From Torreya grandis (taxonomy: Eukaryota > Streptophyta > Pinopsida > Cupressales > Taxaceae), in NCBI GenBank assembly GCA_037957365.1, contig JARHVA010000082.1:1477001-1541000 (forward strand): a stretch of 64,000 bases of DNA. Reading direction: 5' to 3'. The notes below the pieces were generated by a model that was given only the letters and a program-made list of their open reading frames with translations, had not been told where the DNA came from and ran no database searches. The position numbers and the translations under genes were made by a program. Positions 1-10,959 of the stretch are shown one piece after another. Within the stretch, counting starts at the first letter, position 1; every line of letters starts with the position of its first letter.

Positions 1-29
1 TGTTGCTAACTATCCTCTAATAAAAAACT

Positions 30-2025
30 GATTTTATCTTTCCTTTTTCCTATATTCAATCATCTCTCATCCTTTCCTATGATCATTTAAAATATATTTA
101 AAAGGACATCTCCAACATACAGGTTAGGATTCCATTCCTTATCATGTGACACAACATAATTATGAAGATAGAACTCACATAGTTGTGCTTGTTCCTCTTA
201 TGAGATTTATTTATATAATTGAAAAAAATAGAGAGGATCAATTAATTTTTATGACATATCATAATAAACTATCATGAACTTAAACTTGTGTCACTATTCT
301 TCATGATAAATTGACTATACCCATGTAGGAGACCTGTAGTCAAGGATCATTTGAATAAGATTAGTTAGATCATCAACTTTCTACCATATTTCAGAGATCC
401 TTTATTCTTTAATCCTAACCTCTTCCTTTAATTTATTATTTTTCTTTGTTAATTCTCTAAAAATTTGACACTGGTTGTTTATCAATCTCATCAGTTTAGA
501 AGACAGTAGATGATAAATTATACCTGACTACTTGGGCAGTTGTGGGTTTTGCTTATTCCTTTTCTGCTACAAGAAGTTATGAAATAATAGATACAAGATG
601 GATTTATATTGAGGGTTATAATTGAGAATATACTATATCACGTTCATCTAGTCCACCTCTTGATTGGTCCTATAGCTTCTTTCGTAGTCATTCTATTTCC
701 TGCAGGGCTTGCTCCAAAGTAGGAAATTCTACTTGTATAGAGATTTGCTCCATTTGTTCTACCTCTGTATGTATCGGCATTGTTTCTTCTTATAATTTTT
801 TAGGGATATGTCTTAATTTCTATATTTTATTATTGACTTATTAAGAACACTCTTCCTTATCAATCTCTATTTCATAAAAACTATATGCCTCAATTATGTC
901 ATGACTGCTGGCAGTTTGTTCTTCTTCAGACTTCTCACTAATTTATATAATAGAATAAGGTTTATTTATTGGTTTTCCTCTCATCTTTCCTCTTAGTATA
1001 TGGGACCTTTAAGGAGTAATTGTGACCTTAGTATTTTTAGGGGAAGGTAGAAGCTTTTTTTCAGATTTCTCAGAGTCAGGCTGGAAGGTGAGTTTCCTCT
1101 TCCTTCTTCTAGGTTATTTGATTATTGAAGCCTCCTATATGAGGTTTGTCCTTGTTGTATATTCTTGTGTGACTACATGAGGGTCCTTTTCTATAGGTTT
1201 TTATGTGGATACAAGAGGGTCCTCCTCTATAAGTTCTTGTGTAGCTGCAAGAAGGTCCTCTTCTATAGGTTCTTGTGTAGCTGCAGGAATGTCATCTTCT
1301 ATCTTCATTTGTTATTCTACTTATATTTCCTCTTCTACCTCTATATCTTCTTCTTCATCTTCCTCACTATCACTTTTTGCATTTCTAAGTATTTGAAGAA
1401 AATCTTCCCAACTTATATTGGGCCTAGTCCTCTATAGACAGTCTTGAATAATTAACCAAATTAAACAATGAGGAGAGAGAACTTTGGGATTACCTTTTTG
1501 AAATGCCTTAGCTATTCTTGTGATCATGTTAAACAAGAAATTAGGAATGTTTATCTCAATACCATGATGTAAATGGTTCATGAATTTAAAATAAACACCA
1601 TGTAGCATGGAGTATCTTCCTTCACAGATGAAATATCTATAGATGAATATAATAGCTTTTGCCCATCTACCTGGTAATGATAAATGTGCAGTTCCTTATT
1701 TTGAAGTCTCCAATATTTCATTTCCTCTAATGAGTTTTTGCCTCTCTTCCTTGGCATCAAACTTCTCCTACCATAATTCTCCTATTTAGGGCAATCCAGT
1801 TGCTCTGTTGATGATGGTTTTAGTTAGATTTATCTCCATTCTTTTCACTATTACCAAATTATTATACAATGAGCTAAAAAATTCTTCTACAATTCCTTGA
1901 TCAAGATTATTTATCCTCTCAAAATATTGATCCCACCCTACATTTTGAAATAGGACCAAGATATCTAGCTTACTGGTCAGAGGAGAGATATCAAGTGGTT
2001 CATGCTTGAGTAAGTCCCCTCCCAT
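30..2025 (-). pseudogene. Extra ORF after integrase in Gypsy-I (unknown function)
   Basis: The frame opens with ATG at 2023-2025 and reads MGGDLLKHEPLDIS; the Gypsy-II copy starts MGGDIFRREPIDLT at 25,905. The first about 80 residues include an EEFFSSLYNN stretch followed by INLTKTIINRATGLP. From memory this resembles a domain annotated as 'putative plant transposon protein' in Athila-type elements. The middle is acidic and Glu-rich with a 12-residue tandem repeat, followed by a TLEQALQEIE-like coiled-coil stretch that Gypsy-II also has. Stops and frame changes are frequent. The function is unknown; the envelope-like position is suggestive only, and I see no signal peptide or clear membrane segment. 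The left end is approximate. Confidence 0.6.
1162..1305 (-). repeat. 36-bp minisatellite (four units) inside the extra ORF
   Basis: Four consecutive 36-bp units start at 1162, 1198, 1234 and 1270, each beginning near TTCTTGTG or TTTTTATG on the plus strand. On the minus strand each unit encodes a 12-residue acidic repeat of the form AATQEPIEEDLL. One unit carries a stop. The unit is a multiple of three, so copy-number change would keep the frame. Confidence 0.8.
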
Positions 2026-2029
2026 ACTG

Positions 2030-3079
2030 TAGGATGGAGTTTTGGTTGTAAGATTTATGCTCTTGAAATAAGGGTTCTATAGTTTTGGGTGGAATGTTGT
2101 AGATTTTCTTTGGAAGAGAGATATTTGGTTTGGATTATGGAAAATCCCCCTAACTTAAAATAGTCACTTGTCTTCAAGGGATGTAGTTGACATGCATGAA
2201 TGACTTGTGGAAATGACAAGAGGTGGAAAAAAAATCATTCAATGATCATGTCAATTGGTGAAAAAAAATATTTCTCAAGATGGCGTGAGCAAATAAAGAT
2301 ATGATAGCATTTAATAGCATTAAGACCCATCATCTTAAAGAATAATTAAAACCAATGAAATGAAATAATTACAAAATAGTTACCTTAATATTTTGAGGGG
2401 TACCTTCCCATTAATGCATAAATGATGAGTTGAAGTGGTATATGTAAGGTTTATTAGCATGTGTTGGCTTTTTATCATAAGTAAAAATACTTTTAGAAAA
2501 ATGCAATGTATGATGGAGAAATAAAAATTCATCTAGCAGTGATAAATGCTTCATGTGACAACAATAAGTGTCCTACAACAACAAAAATTATCTTGTATCA
2601 GCAAGAATTTCATCTTGTATCAAAAAGGAAAGTGTTTTTCTATTCCTAAAGAATGAATCTGCAAGAAAAACATATGAAAACATTTTATTATTGTAATTTT
2701 TTTTAAATTTTTTTGACCAGCCAGTGACCTAGTTTTCTGGTGCAACAATTGTTAGCAATGCTCAAAGGTTTTTGTTGCTAATTTTTTTGATTTTTTTAAG
2801 ATTCTCTAGTCCTAACTCAACTGGAAGTGTAGAATCCTAGGAGTTAGGATTTCATTTAGCTTAAAAGTAAGCCATTATGAATGGCTTATTATTGGCTATC
2901 GGAATCTTTATTATTCTTGAAAAATATTGGATAAGGGTTGAAAAAAATACCTTCATCTATAAGAACAAGTTGATTTTATTCATGAAAAAAAGATGGATGT
3001 TATTCTTCAAGAAGTTTTTGAGTGAGAGTCTCCTTAAAAAATGATTTCTTGTACAATTTGAGCATGTGGCCATTAGCAA
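2030..3079. other. Non-coding spacer of Gypsy-I between integrase and the extra ORF
   Basis: About 1 kb of AT-rich sequence without a readable protein on either strand. The same position in Gypsy-II (24.3-25.9 kb) is also non-coding, so the gap belongs to the element. It would be the natural place for an intron, a splice acceptor or an internal promoter for the extra ORF, but I see no specific signal. Confidence 0.5.
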
Positions 3080-4160
3080 GTAGTTAGAACTGAACAAATT
3101 TAATGGTCATGAGCTTTATAACTCTTGATTTCATAAGGCCTAAGTCATTTGAACTGAAGCTTTCCTTTAAGATCATTGTATTTAAAGTCAAAGAGGAGTT
3201 CCCAATCACTAAGTTAGAAATTCTTAGTCTTGATGTTTCTATCTTGCCAACCTACTCATTATCTTTACATTACTTCAATGTGATGAAGTGATTCCTTTCT
3301 AAGTTCATCAAGTGCATTTAGCTGCATGATCCTATCTTGTTGAGCTTGATAAAGGTCCACATCCAAATCAAGTGTTGTCTTTAATGTTTTATGCTCAAAC
3401 TCAATAGGCAGAATATGATTTTTACCATAAACTAGTTCATATGTTGTGAAACTAATTGTGGTTTTATAGGTGATTCTATAAGCCCAGACTGCTTAAAAAA
3501 GACAAGTTGACCATTCTTTTTTATGTAGATTGATAGTCTTAGTGAGTATATTTTTCAATTCTCTATTTTTAACTTTGACTGACCATTCGACTGAGGATGG
3601 TAAGGGGTGAAATTTTTGTGTTTGATTTCATATTATTTTACCAAGGTAGATGTGAGATCTTATGTGAATTGTGGTCTTTGGTCTGTGATTACTTCTCTTG
3701 GCACTCCATAACAATTGAATATTTCTTCATACAAGAACTCACCTATTTTCTCATCTTGGGCATAGGTTAAGGACTTGACCTCAACCCATTTTGTGACATA
3801 ATCAGTGCACACTTGTATATTTTCATTATTGTTGGATTTAGGATCTATGGGACCTAAAAAATCAAGTCCTAACTTATCAAAAGGTTCCAAAACTAGTTTT
3901 GGCTATAATGGCATTTCATCAGAGTGAGCAGGTTTTCTCATATGCTAACATTTTTTACATCTATGGGTATACATCATGGCATCCTTATGTAAGGAAAACC
4001 AATAATATCTAGTAGTAAGTATTTTCATAGCAATCTATTTGATATCAAAATGATCCCCATAGGGTTCATCATAGCAGGCTATGAGAATGTCATAGGCTTC
4101 ATCTTCTCAGATACATCTTCGCATAATTGAATATGGTCTAGTAACAAAGAGATATCCTAT
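3080..4160 (-). pseudogene. Gypsy-I integrase (decayed)
   Basis: Minus-strand pieces in order: a degenerate zinc-binding HHCC region at about 4,105-3,925 (Cys pair in HRCKKC), the catalytic core at 3,890-3,660 with LGLDFLGPIDPKS (first catalytic Asp present) and ITDQRPQF (second Asp present), then a C-terminal part near 3,430-3,080 with DELRKESLHH and GDWELLFDF-like stretches. Stops interrupt it. The core closely matches Gypsy-II integrase at 23.4-23.6 kb (DPKSNN, YVTKW, FLYEEIF), which places both in one family. Integrase would insert the cDNA; this copy is not functional. Confidence 0.8.
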
Positions 4161-4249
4161 AAACTAGGAATAATTTATGATATTTTGAATCAAATTTTGT
4201 CTTTATCTAGGTGAAAAATGTTGTGGTAGTGATCTTGTATTAAAATAAA

Positions 4250-5068
4250 TAGCAAGGTCTGTGAACTAAGGAGATTGAATAGTTACTATAAACAAATGTT
4301 TATTAGGAAATGAATCATCAACAATAGGACTTTGCTCATTATTTTTTAGTTGAAATATAAAATATGCTACTAAATTATCCTTACCTAGTCTATCCATAAT
4401 GGTAATATCAAATTCTTGCAACAAAAGCAACCATCTAATTATCCTACCTATTACAATAGATTTGTTCATCAAATACCTAATTATTGCATGATTTGTGTGG
4501 ATAAAAACTTGGTAACATGTAATATAGTGTCAAAATTTGTTGATCACATAGATGACTGCAATAAATTCTTTCTCTATTATAATATAGTTGATTTTAGCCC
4601 CTTGAATATTATTGCTAATAAAATAGATTACATAACTCAAAGATTCATCTTTTGGGCTAAAGACAACTCCTAAAGTGGTGTCAAATGCATCTGTGTGGAT
4701 GTGAAAAGGATTCTTCCAATTAGGATCTCTTAGAATAAGAGTTATCATGAGAATATCCTTGAGTTGTTGAAAGGTAGTTTGAAAATCATTAGTCTAAATA
4801 AATTCAACATCCTTAGTAAGCAATCCAAATAATGGGGTGGTAATTTTACTAAAGTCCTTGATGAATCATCTATAATAACCAACATGTCCTAAAAATATTC
4901 TAACATCTTTTTGATTCTTTGGTATGGGTAGATTCTTAATGATACTTATCTTTTCCAAATCAACTTGAATTTAAATAAGGGAGATGTGATACCCAACATA
5001 ATACCTTCAGTCATAAGCATATAACACTTTTCATTACTTAAAGACAATTGGTGGTCCTGGCAGCATTA
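4250..5068 (-). pseudogene. Gypsy-I RNase H and RT thumb region (decayed, partly duplicated)
   Basis: Minus-strand segments read FHIHTDAFDTTLGVVF (first RNase H Asp in context), then YVIYFISNNIQGA, YIIIEKEFIAVIYVINKF (Glu of the active site) and IRWLLLLQEFDITI. This is the Ty3/gypsy RNase H that degrades the RNA of the RNA-DNA hybrid. Frame breaks occur between the segments. Its upstream half lies within a 464-bp tandem duplication, so part of this domain is present twice. Confidence 0.75.
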
Positions 5069-5532
5069 AATATTCTTGCTAATAAAATAGATTACATAAC
5101 TCAAATATTCATATTTTGGGCTAAAGATAGCTCCTAAAGTTGTGTCAAATGCATTTGTGTGAATGTGAAAAGGCTTCTTCCAATTAGGCCCTCTTAGAAT
5201 AAGATTTATTATGAGAAGATCCTTGAGATGCTGAAAGGAAGTTTGATAATCATTAGTCTAAGTGAATTCAACATCCTTAGTAATCAATCCAAACAATGAA
5301 GTGGTAATTTTACTAAAGTCCTTGATGAATCATCTATAATAACCAACATGTCCTAAAAATATTCTAGCATCTTTTTGATTCTTTGGTATGGGTAGATCCT
5401 TAATGATATTTATCTTTTCCAGATCAACTTGAATTTAAATAAGGGAGATGTGACACCCAACATAATCCCTTCAGTCATAATCATATAACACTTTCCATTA
5501 CTTAAATACAATTGGTGGTCCTAATAACATTG
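4605..5532. repeat. 464-bp tandem duplication inside Gypsy-I
   Basis: Positions 4605-5068 and 5069-5532 are direct copies at a constant offset of 464 bp. For example 'aataaaatagattacataac' recurs, as do 'aaccaacatgtcctaaaaat' and 'acaattggtggtcct'. The copies are roughly 90% identical by eye, so the duplication is old. It covers the RT thumb and start of RNase H, and a functional polyprotein would not carry it, so it probably arose after insertion. Confidence 0.9.
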
Positions 5533-6380
5533 AATAAATTTCTCCAAGATGGTAAGAGTTTCATCAAATGTTTGCCATAGATAGTGAAATCATCTATGTA
5601 TATTTCAACACAATCATGGGAGAGATCAAAAAATATACTCAAAATAGCCCTTTGAAAAGTAGTTGGGGCATTGCAAATACCAAACGATAAGACAACATAG
5701 GCATAAGTTCCCCAAGGGTAAGTAAAAGTGGTTTTGTCTTGGTTTTGTGGATCTATTCTTATCTGATTATAACCACTATAACCATCTAAAAAGGAAAAAT
5801 ACTTTTCCCTATTCATGTATCCAACACTTGATCAATAAATAGAAGGAGAAAGTGATCCTTCCTAATAGCAACATTCAACTCTTTGTAATCGACACAAATA
5901 TGCCATCTTCCCCCTTTCTTAGGTACCATAACCAAGGGAGAGACCCATTGGCTATATGAAATGAGGTAAAAAAATCATGCATCTAAGAGTTTTTACAACT
6001 AATTTTTGACAATGTCTTTAACTACAAGATTCATTCATATTTGGGGTTGGTGAATAGGTTTGCATTCTTCTTTAATGTAAATGTGATGCATGCATAAATC
6101 TGGGGGTATTCCTCTCATGTCATGGTAGTCCCAGTAAAATGCTATTATGTGCTTTCTTAGAATTATAAGTAACTAAATTTATTGCTAGGGTGTAAAAGAA
6201 GTGCTGATGTTGACAGGTTTATTTGGTAGAATATCCACTTGATTTGTTAAATAGAGCATGGTTTCCACATTAGTAATTAAAGGAGCATAACTATATTGAT
6301 GGGGAAGTAGTTGATAGAATGTCAAAAAGTCTTTTATGGTTTTAACAAGGTCATTTTCAAGAAAAGTATTCATAAGTGGT
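5100..6380 (-). pseudogene. Gypsy-I reverse transcriptase (decayed)
   Basis: The clearest part, 5,816-5,502, reads FLDGYSGYNQIRIDPQNQ, then TFTYPWGTYAYVVLSFGICNAPTTFQRAI and VEIYIDDFTIYG. The YIDD box keeps both catalytic Asp residues. Upstream (about 6,060-5,820) is the N-terminal palm with a VVAKKGG-like remnant, and at 6,373-6,185 lies the linker to protease. Stops and a frame change separate the pieces. It synthesised cDNA from genomic RNA in the particle; this copy is inactive. Confidence 0.85.
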
Positions 6381-6569
6381 CATGGTCTTCATTCCAACAT
6401 GTTTATGGCTACAGGGTCCTACCAATAAGTGTTTTGCAGGGTACCAAAAAGGATAGTGTCTTCTTCTTGTGACTACAAATCTAGACTCTGATTAATTATG
6501 CATAAATTTTTCAAGGAGATATCTTCCTCAAAGTCATTAATCCAAGGATTTGGGTCATCATTCCAGGAA

Positions 6570-7150
6570 GGCTTGGCTAGAAGATAAAGAACCAATTTTT
6601 TGATGTTATTTCCATTTGGAATTAACATTTGTCTCGATTTTCAATCAATAAAAGCATTAACAATAGCCAACCATGGGTGGCCAAGGTTGAGAGGATAACC
6701 TCCCAAGTTAATTTTTGGCTACTTGATAATAAAATCTACTAGACATTGCTAGGAATCCACAGTGATAACCAAGTCTTCAACAATTCCTTCAGGTTTAATA
6801 GTTGATTAATTGACCATTTAGAGGATGGTGGGTGTTGGATAGAGAGTTGTAAGTTTCAATTACTGCATGGTCCCCATGGTCATCACATTGATGGATACAC
6901 CCAATTCAATTAAAGTATTAGATATGGGTTGTTCATGGATACTAACATTAACTACAAGACTTCCAGGATCATAGTATTTTAGGGGAACTATGTTTCCCAA
7001 CATAATATCTACTAGTTGACCAATAACTTGGACTATTTTAGGATCCCTCTTCTTTCTTCCCAGTTTTTTCAAACATAGATCTCTAACAACCTTATTATAG
7101 ATAATAACATCTTTTATTTCTTGAAAGAGTGGAATTTTTACACACACATT
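6570..7150 (-). pseudogene. Gypsy-I protease region (decayed)
   Basis: The first part reads KIPLFQEIKDVIIYNKVVRD, LCLKKLGRKKRDPK, then VNVSIHEQPISNTLIELGVSINVMT, the position of the aspartic-protease active site in Athila-type elements (usually a D-x-G-A-type motif; here the residues around LGVSIN are altered). It continues past stops with STIKPEGIVEDL and YPLNLGHPWLA. The protease would cut the gag-pol precursor. Stops near 6,860 and beyond show it is broken. Confidence 0.75.
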
Positions 7151-8760
7151 CTTGATTTGTCCTAATATATCAAATTTTGGTTCTGGTTAAAAATGTGAGA
7201 TGCTCAATCACTCTAGAAAAGGAGGATTTCCAGGTTCTTTTTAGTTTTTGGGTAGACTTGGCTTAGGATTGGACATGGGTGGTTGTGGATTAGTATGGAT
7301 TGAATTAGGTTATTCAAAATGTTCTATGATTATGGGTGAGGTGGGTTATGGAAGAACACATCTTAAGCAAAGATGGACTAAACTGATATCTAAGGTGTAT
7401 GTTGGATATTGAATTATTTTAGTGGATTGTGTTAGTTAAACCAACTTATTGGTAGGGTTGGGAATGGGTTGGGTAGGTAATTGAGTGGTTCTAGTAGGTT
7501 GTTGAGTGTTGGCATTAATGCCTAATGTTGTGGTTGTTGGTTTTGTTGAGGAAATATTTGATTACCTCTCCATAGTTGTTGCCATCGATAAGAAAGAAAT
7601 ACCAATTATTGGTTTTGGAATTGCCCAGGTTGAGGTTGTTGTCCATTTTATTGCATCCATAACTAATTTTTGGGTAGTTTCCAATTTATTTGGGGCCAAT
7701 TTTAGTTAGGCATGTTTGTCCGAGAACCATATTGAGGATTATTTGAGAATTAAGAATTTTCAAGCATAGATTTTAATGGCATACCTGACCTTGCACCCAT
7801 GGTTTCCATTAACCTACATAAAATACTTGATTTCATATCCTCATATGGCATGTAGCTCCACTATTTCAAGATTCTACTCAATTATGTTGGCTACATGAGC
7901 TTTCATAGAATGGAATGTGCATTCCATCTTTTTTCTACTTTTAGGGCAATAGGTGGCTAAGGATTTTTTAGTTTCTTCTTGTTTTCTCCATGTATGAAAT
8001 GTATCAAGTTGAGTGTTTGGGTCACTAATAATGTCCTGCTTCATGTCCTACAATAGGTTGCTAACTTTACCTTTAGATAGTCTTGCTATAGATGTTTTAG
8101 GAAGGATTTTTACCCTACTTTTGTTCATGGTTGATCTGGAGTAGTTTGTACATAAAACTGTTAGTTCATTAAAGGACAGTGTAGAAACATCTCCACCAAA
8201 CATTAAGTCTAGTGCCTCTAGACAATCATCTCTAATTCATTTTAGGAATATCAAACTGATATATTCTTTATCTATTATAGTCTATTTGTAATTTTATAGG
8301 CTGAACATAAATCTTTCTATATATTCTTCCAATGACTCATTATCAGCTTGTGTCATTTTGAATATGTCATATCTCCTATAGTTTCTACTTCTACAATGGT
8401 CTTGGTATTTTAGCAGAAACTTCTCCTTCATTTCTTCCCAACTAGAAATGGCATCCTTTCCAAGTCCCATGAACTATATAAGTGTTACTATAAATAGCTT
8501 GAGTTTCTAAGCATCTTGATTATAATCATAGCTATGACATAAGATGTCAAACTAAAAAATAAATATGTCTGGATCCTCAGATGCGTTTTCCCTAAAAGTA
8601 GGGAGGGTAGAGTGAGGAATATTCTTCATAGGTGCATTTCCTTTAGGAGTGAGGATAGGAAATTCAAAGGTGGTAGATTCATTGGTAGTGTTTTCTTTCT
8701 AGAGATTCTCCATGAATATTCTTTGTGTTGGTAGACCGAAAGTTCTTTCCATTTACTTCT
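7150..8760 (-). pseudogene. Gypsy-I gag (decayed)
   Basis: Around 8,460-8,280 the minus strand reads SSWEEMKEKFLLKY, DIFKMTQADNESLEEYIERF and MFSL-stop-NYK, a typical retrotransposon gag (capsid) signature: W-x-x-x-K followed by ESLxEYIERF. The remainder down to about 7.2 kb is interrupted by many stops and is low in complexity. I cannot identify a zinc knuckle with confidence. Gag would form the virus-like particle. Confidence 0.7.
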
Positions 8761-9390
8761 CAAAATTCTTATCAATTATTCTATTTCTTGGGGTGTAGAA
8801 GATGGATTCTTTATCTTGTTTTTTAGGTATATATGGCTTATTATATAATGGGGATGGTGTAGAGGTTTCAAAAGATTCAACTTGTGTCTCATCAAAGAGT
8901 CTTTCTAAATTAGAAGATACTATTGTCTTGGTATTTCTTCTAGGAGCAAGAATAGCCTTGAATGCCTCTTTAGCAATAAATTTAGGTGATAGAGGGAAGT
9001 GAAATTTAGATTATTGAGTATGAGGTGATTAGGTGGGGATCCTCAAGGGTGGTACATGTGGGTCTCTTTTATGGGTATGAACCTCTTCAAAATATCCAGC
9101 TTGTGCTACCAACCCAACCAAAAATTCCTCCTTTTCTACCTCTTCTATTGACAAGTATGAGTGATCTTTAGGGGTTTCTTCATGCCCCTTGGTTGTTGCA
9201 GGATGAATTTATGTTCTTGTAGTAATGGTTTATGATTCAAACAAAAATATTCCTATATGATCCCCTTCTCTTTGCATGTAAGACTTCCAAAGGGGGCCCT
9301 TCCTCCTTCTGACTCCAACTTTGATCCCTCCTCTTATAACAATGAAATAGACAATAAAATAATTGCTCATATTAATCAAATGCAACAAAA
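8761..9390 (-). other. Upstream part of Gypsy-I: gag N-terminus or 5' leader
   Basis: AT-rich sequence joining the gag relic to an unmarked 5' boundary. No start codon, primer-binding site or LTR end can be picked with confidence. Confidence 0.35.
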
Positions 9391-9485
9391 AATTGTTATA
9401 GATAAATTACAATAATAATTGTATTACAAAATGTGCTTCTTCTATATTTTTATAATTGATCTCTACTACCTCTCAACCCTATTGC

Positions 9486-9488
<3 letters not shown>

Positions 9489-9537
<49 letters not shown>
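9489..9537. repeat. (AC)n microsatellite, about 24 units
   Basis: An uninterrupted dinucleotide AC run of 49 bases. It is pure, so it is young or still mutating in length. Confidence 0.98.
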
Positions 9538-9538
<1 letters not shown>

Positions 9539-9539
9539 C

Positions 9540-10077
9540 AGGGGAGATTTTCCTATACAAAACAAAATACATTCCAAACTAAGAAACATTTGGATATAGG
9601 ATAACATAAATTAGTTACTTTTACTAAGGCTACCATTCATATGGATCTTGTAATATTTATTTAGGACAAACCAAGTTGTTTTAGTCTTTAACTAAATCTT
9701 TACTATGCTCCATGAAAGTTTTTATAATTTATGTGAGTCAGTTGAATTAGGAATAAAATTCTATTTGTCCATAACTTTATTCATTCAGTGCTGTAGGATG
9801 TTTTTTCATGATGAAATCCCTTTGATATAGGATGTTATTTGATATATACCTATTTATTCAAAACACCTTAAACACATTATGAAGAAAAACATCCTATGGT
9901 AAAAGATAAATATTATATACTTGATTCCAAGACAAAAGTATAACTATTCAATAATGTTATTTGCAAAACATGGTTGTCCAAGGATAAAATATTATGGGAA
10001 AATAATTCATAAATATGATAAACAAGAAGGGTGAGAATGGAAAATGAGGACAAAAACATGACAATTTTAGGGCTCAT
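9540..10077. other. AT-rich stretch with nothing recognisable
   Basis: No protein-like translation, repeat or structural signal seen. It does not resemble the part of the Copia-C 5' LTR that would be expected here, so either the 3' LTR is truncated at 10,078 or foreign sequence was inserted. Confidence 0.5.
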
Positions 10078-10649
10078 TAGTCTAGTGTCAAATATTAGTC
10101 TTTCAGGCCAATCTTTTATCCTTACTACACATAGTTAAACCAGAACTAGACAAGTCATTTTATCTTCAAAATTTTAACCACTTTCACTATCTATCAAACC
10201 TTATAAGAACCATGGATAGGACATACAAGTTCCAAAAAACAAAACCATGTGCATTATATACTTAAATTTATAGCATAAGTAAAAAAAATCATCACTATAA
10301 CTTGCTTACCCAGAACTGCCAATTTATCTTAAAGCACAATCATGGTGAAAATGACATTCAACACCTGTATGACAAATTTCAAAGACTTATGATGAATGTA
10401 GATGATATTATGAGATAATTATACCATTATCAGATAGAAATATAATATATTTAAATGGAAATATTAGTCTTGTAGACCAATCTTGTAACCTTGCACTTCA
10501 TTGTCTCATTTGAACCCGATAGGTCAACTTGTGAGCAACTTTTTCACTATAATCACTGACCTCCAAAAATTATACCAAACATGATCATGTCTTAAAATTC
10601 CTAAACAACATTTATATGTACTTTCTTCCATCACTATTTCATGATAACA
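10078..10649 (-). repeat. Copia-C 3' LTR fragment (U3 part)
   Basis: Matches 14,283-14,850 in the same orientation over its whole length (for example 'atccttactacacatagtta' and 'gaaaatga' blocks), with many substitutions. On the minus strand it begins TGTTATCATG directly after a purine-rich tract, as expected of an LTR start. Similarity stops abruptly at 10,078. Confidence 0.65.
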
Positions 10650-10660
10650 CATCCCCCTTA
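10650..10660 (-). promoter_or_regulatory. Polypurine tract of Copia-C
   Basis: On the minus strand TAAGGGGGATG lies directly before the LTR start TGTTATCA. A G-rich purine run at this place primes plus-strand DNA synthesis in LTR retrotransposons. Confidence 0.6.
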
Positions 10661-10959
10661 AACCAAGCATCCATCATGAATTTTCTAACTGAATAGTGTC
10701 TCCATTTAGCCTAATGGAGTCACCCATTTCCATAGAGCACTAAAAAAACACTATCTCAAGAGATTCCTAGATCTCCATGCTCTCACAATACTAAACATCC
10801 TTTAGGATCTTGTTAGGCTTTATTTACACCTTAGGTTTTACCTTTTCATCAACCATTTAATCAAAATTAGGATTTGATAATGAACATTCCTAACTTGATT
10901 TCACATATGAAGTATGCTCTACCATAGTAAATAATCCACTTGAGATTATAGATTGATCA

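Larger units (their letters stand above)
1..9390 (-). mobile_element. Gypsy-I: decayed Ty3/gypsy retrotransposon, Athila-like layout, 3' end off the left edge
   Basis: Reading the minus strand from right to left, recognisable pieces come in the order gag (about 8.8-7.2 kb), protease (7.15-6.6), reverse transcriptase (6.4-5.1), RNase H (5.07-4.25), integrase (4.16-3.08) and an extra ORF (2.03-0.03). PR-RT-RH-IN is the Ty3/gypsy order, and an additional ORF after integrase is the layout of the Athila group. Every domain carries stops or frame changes, so the element is dead. No LTR is visible: the 3' LTR should lie left of the window, and a 5' LTR near 9.4 kb is not recognisable. Gypsy-II (20.6-29.9 kb, opposite strand) is a second copy of the same family, with matching integrase and extra-ORF sequence. 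The right boundary is approximate. Confidence 0.8.

Noticed and set aside
9419..9604. Open frame with a His-Thr repeat
   Set aside because: It is a translation of the (AC)n microsatellite.
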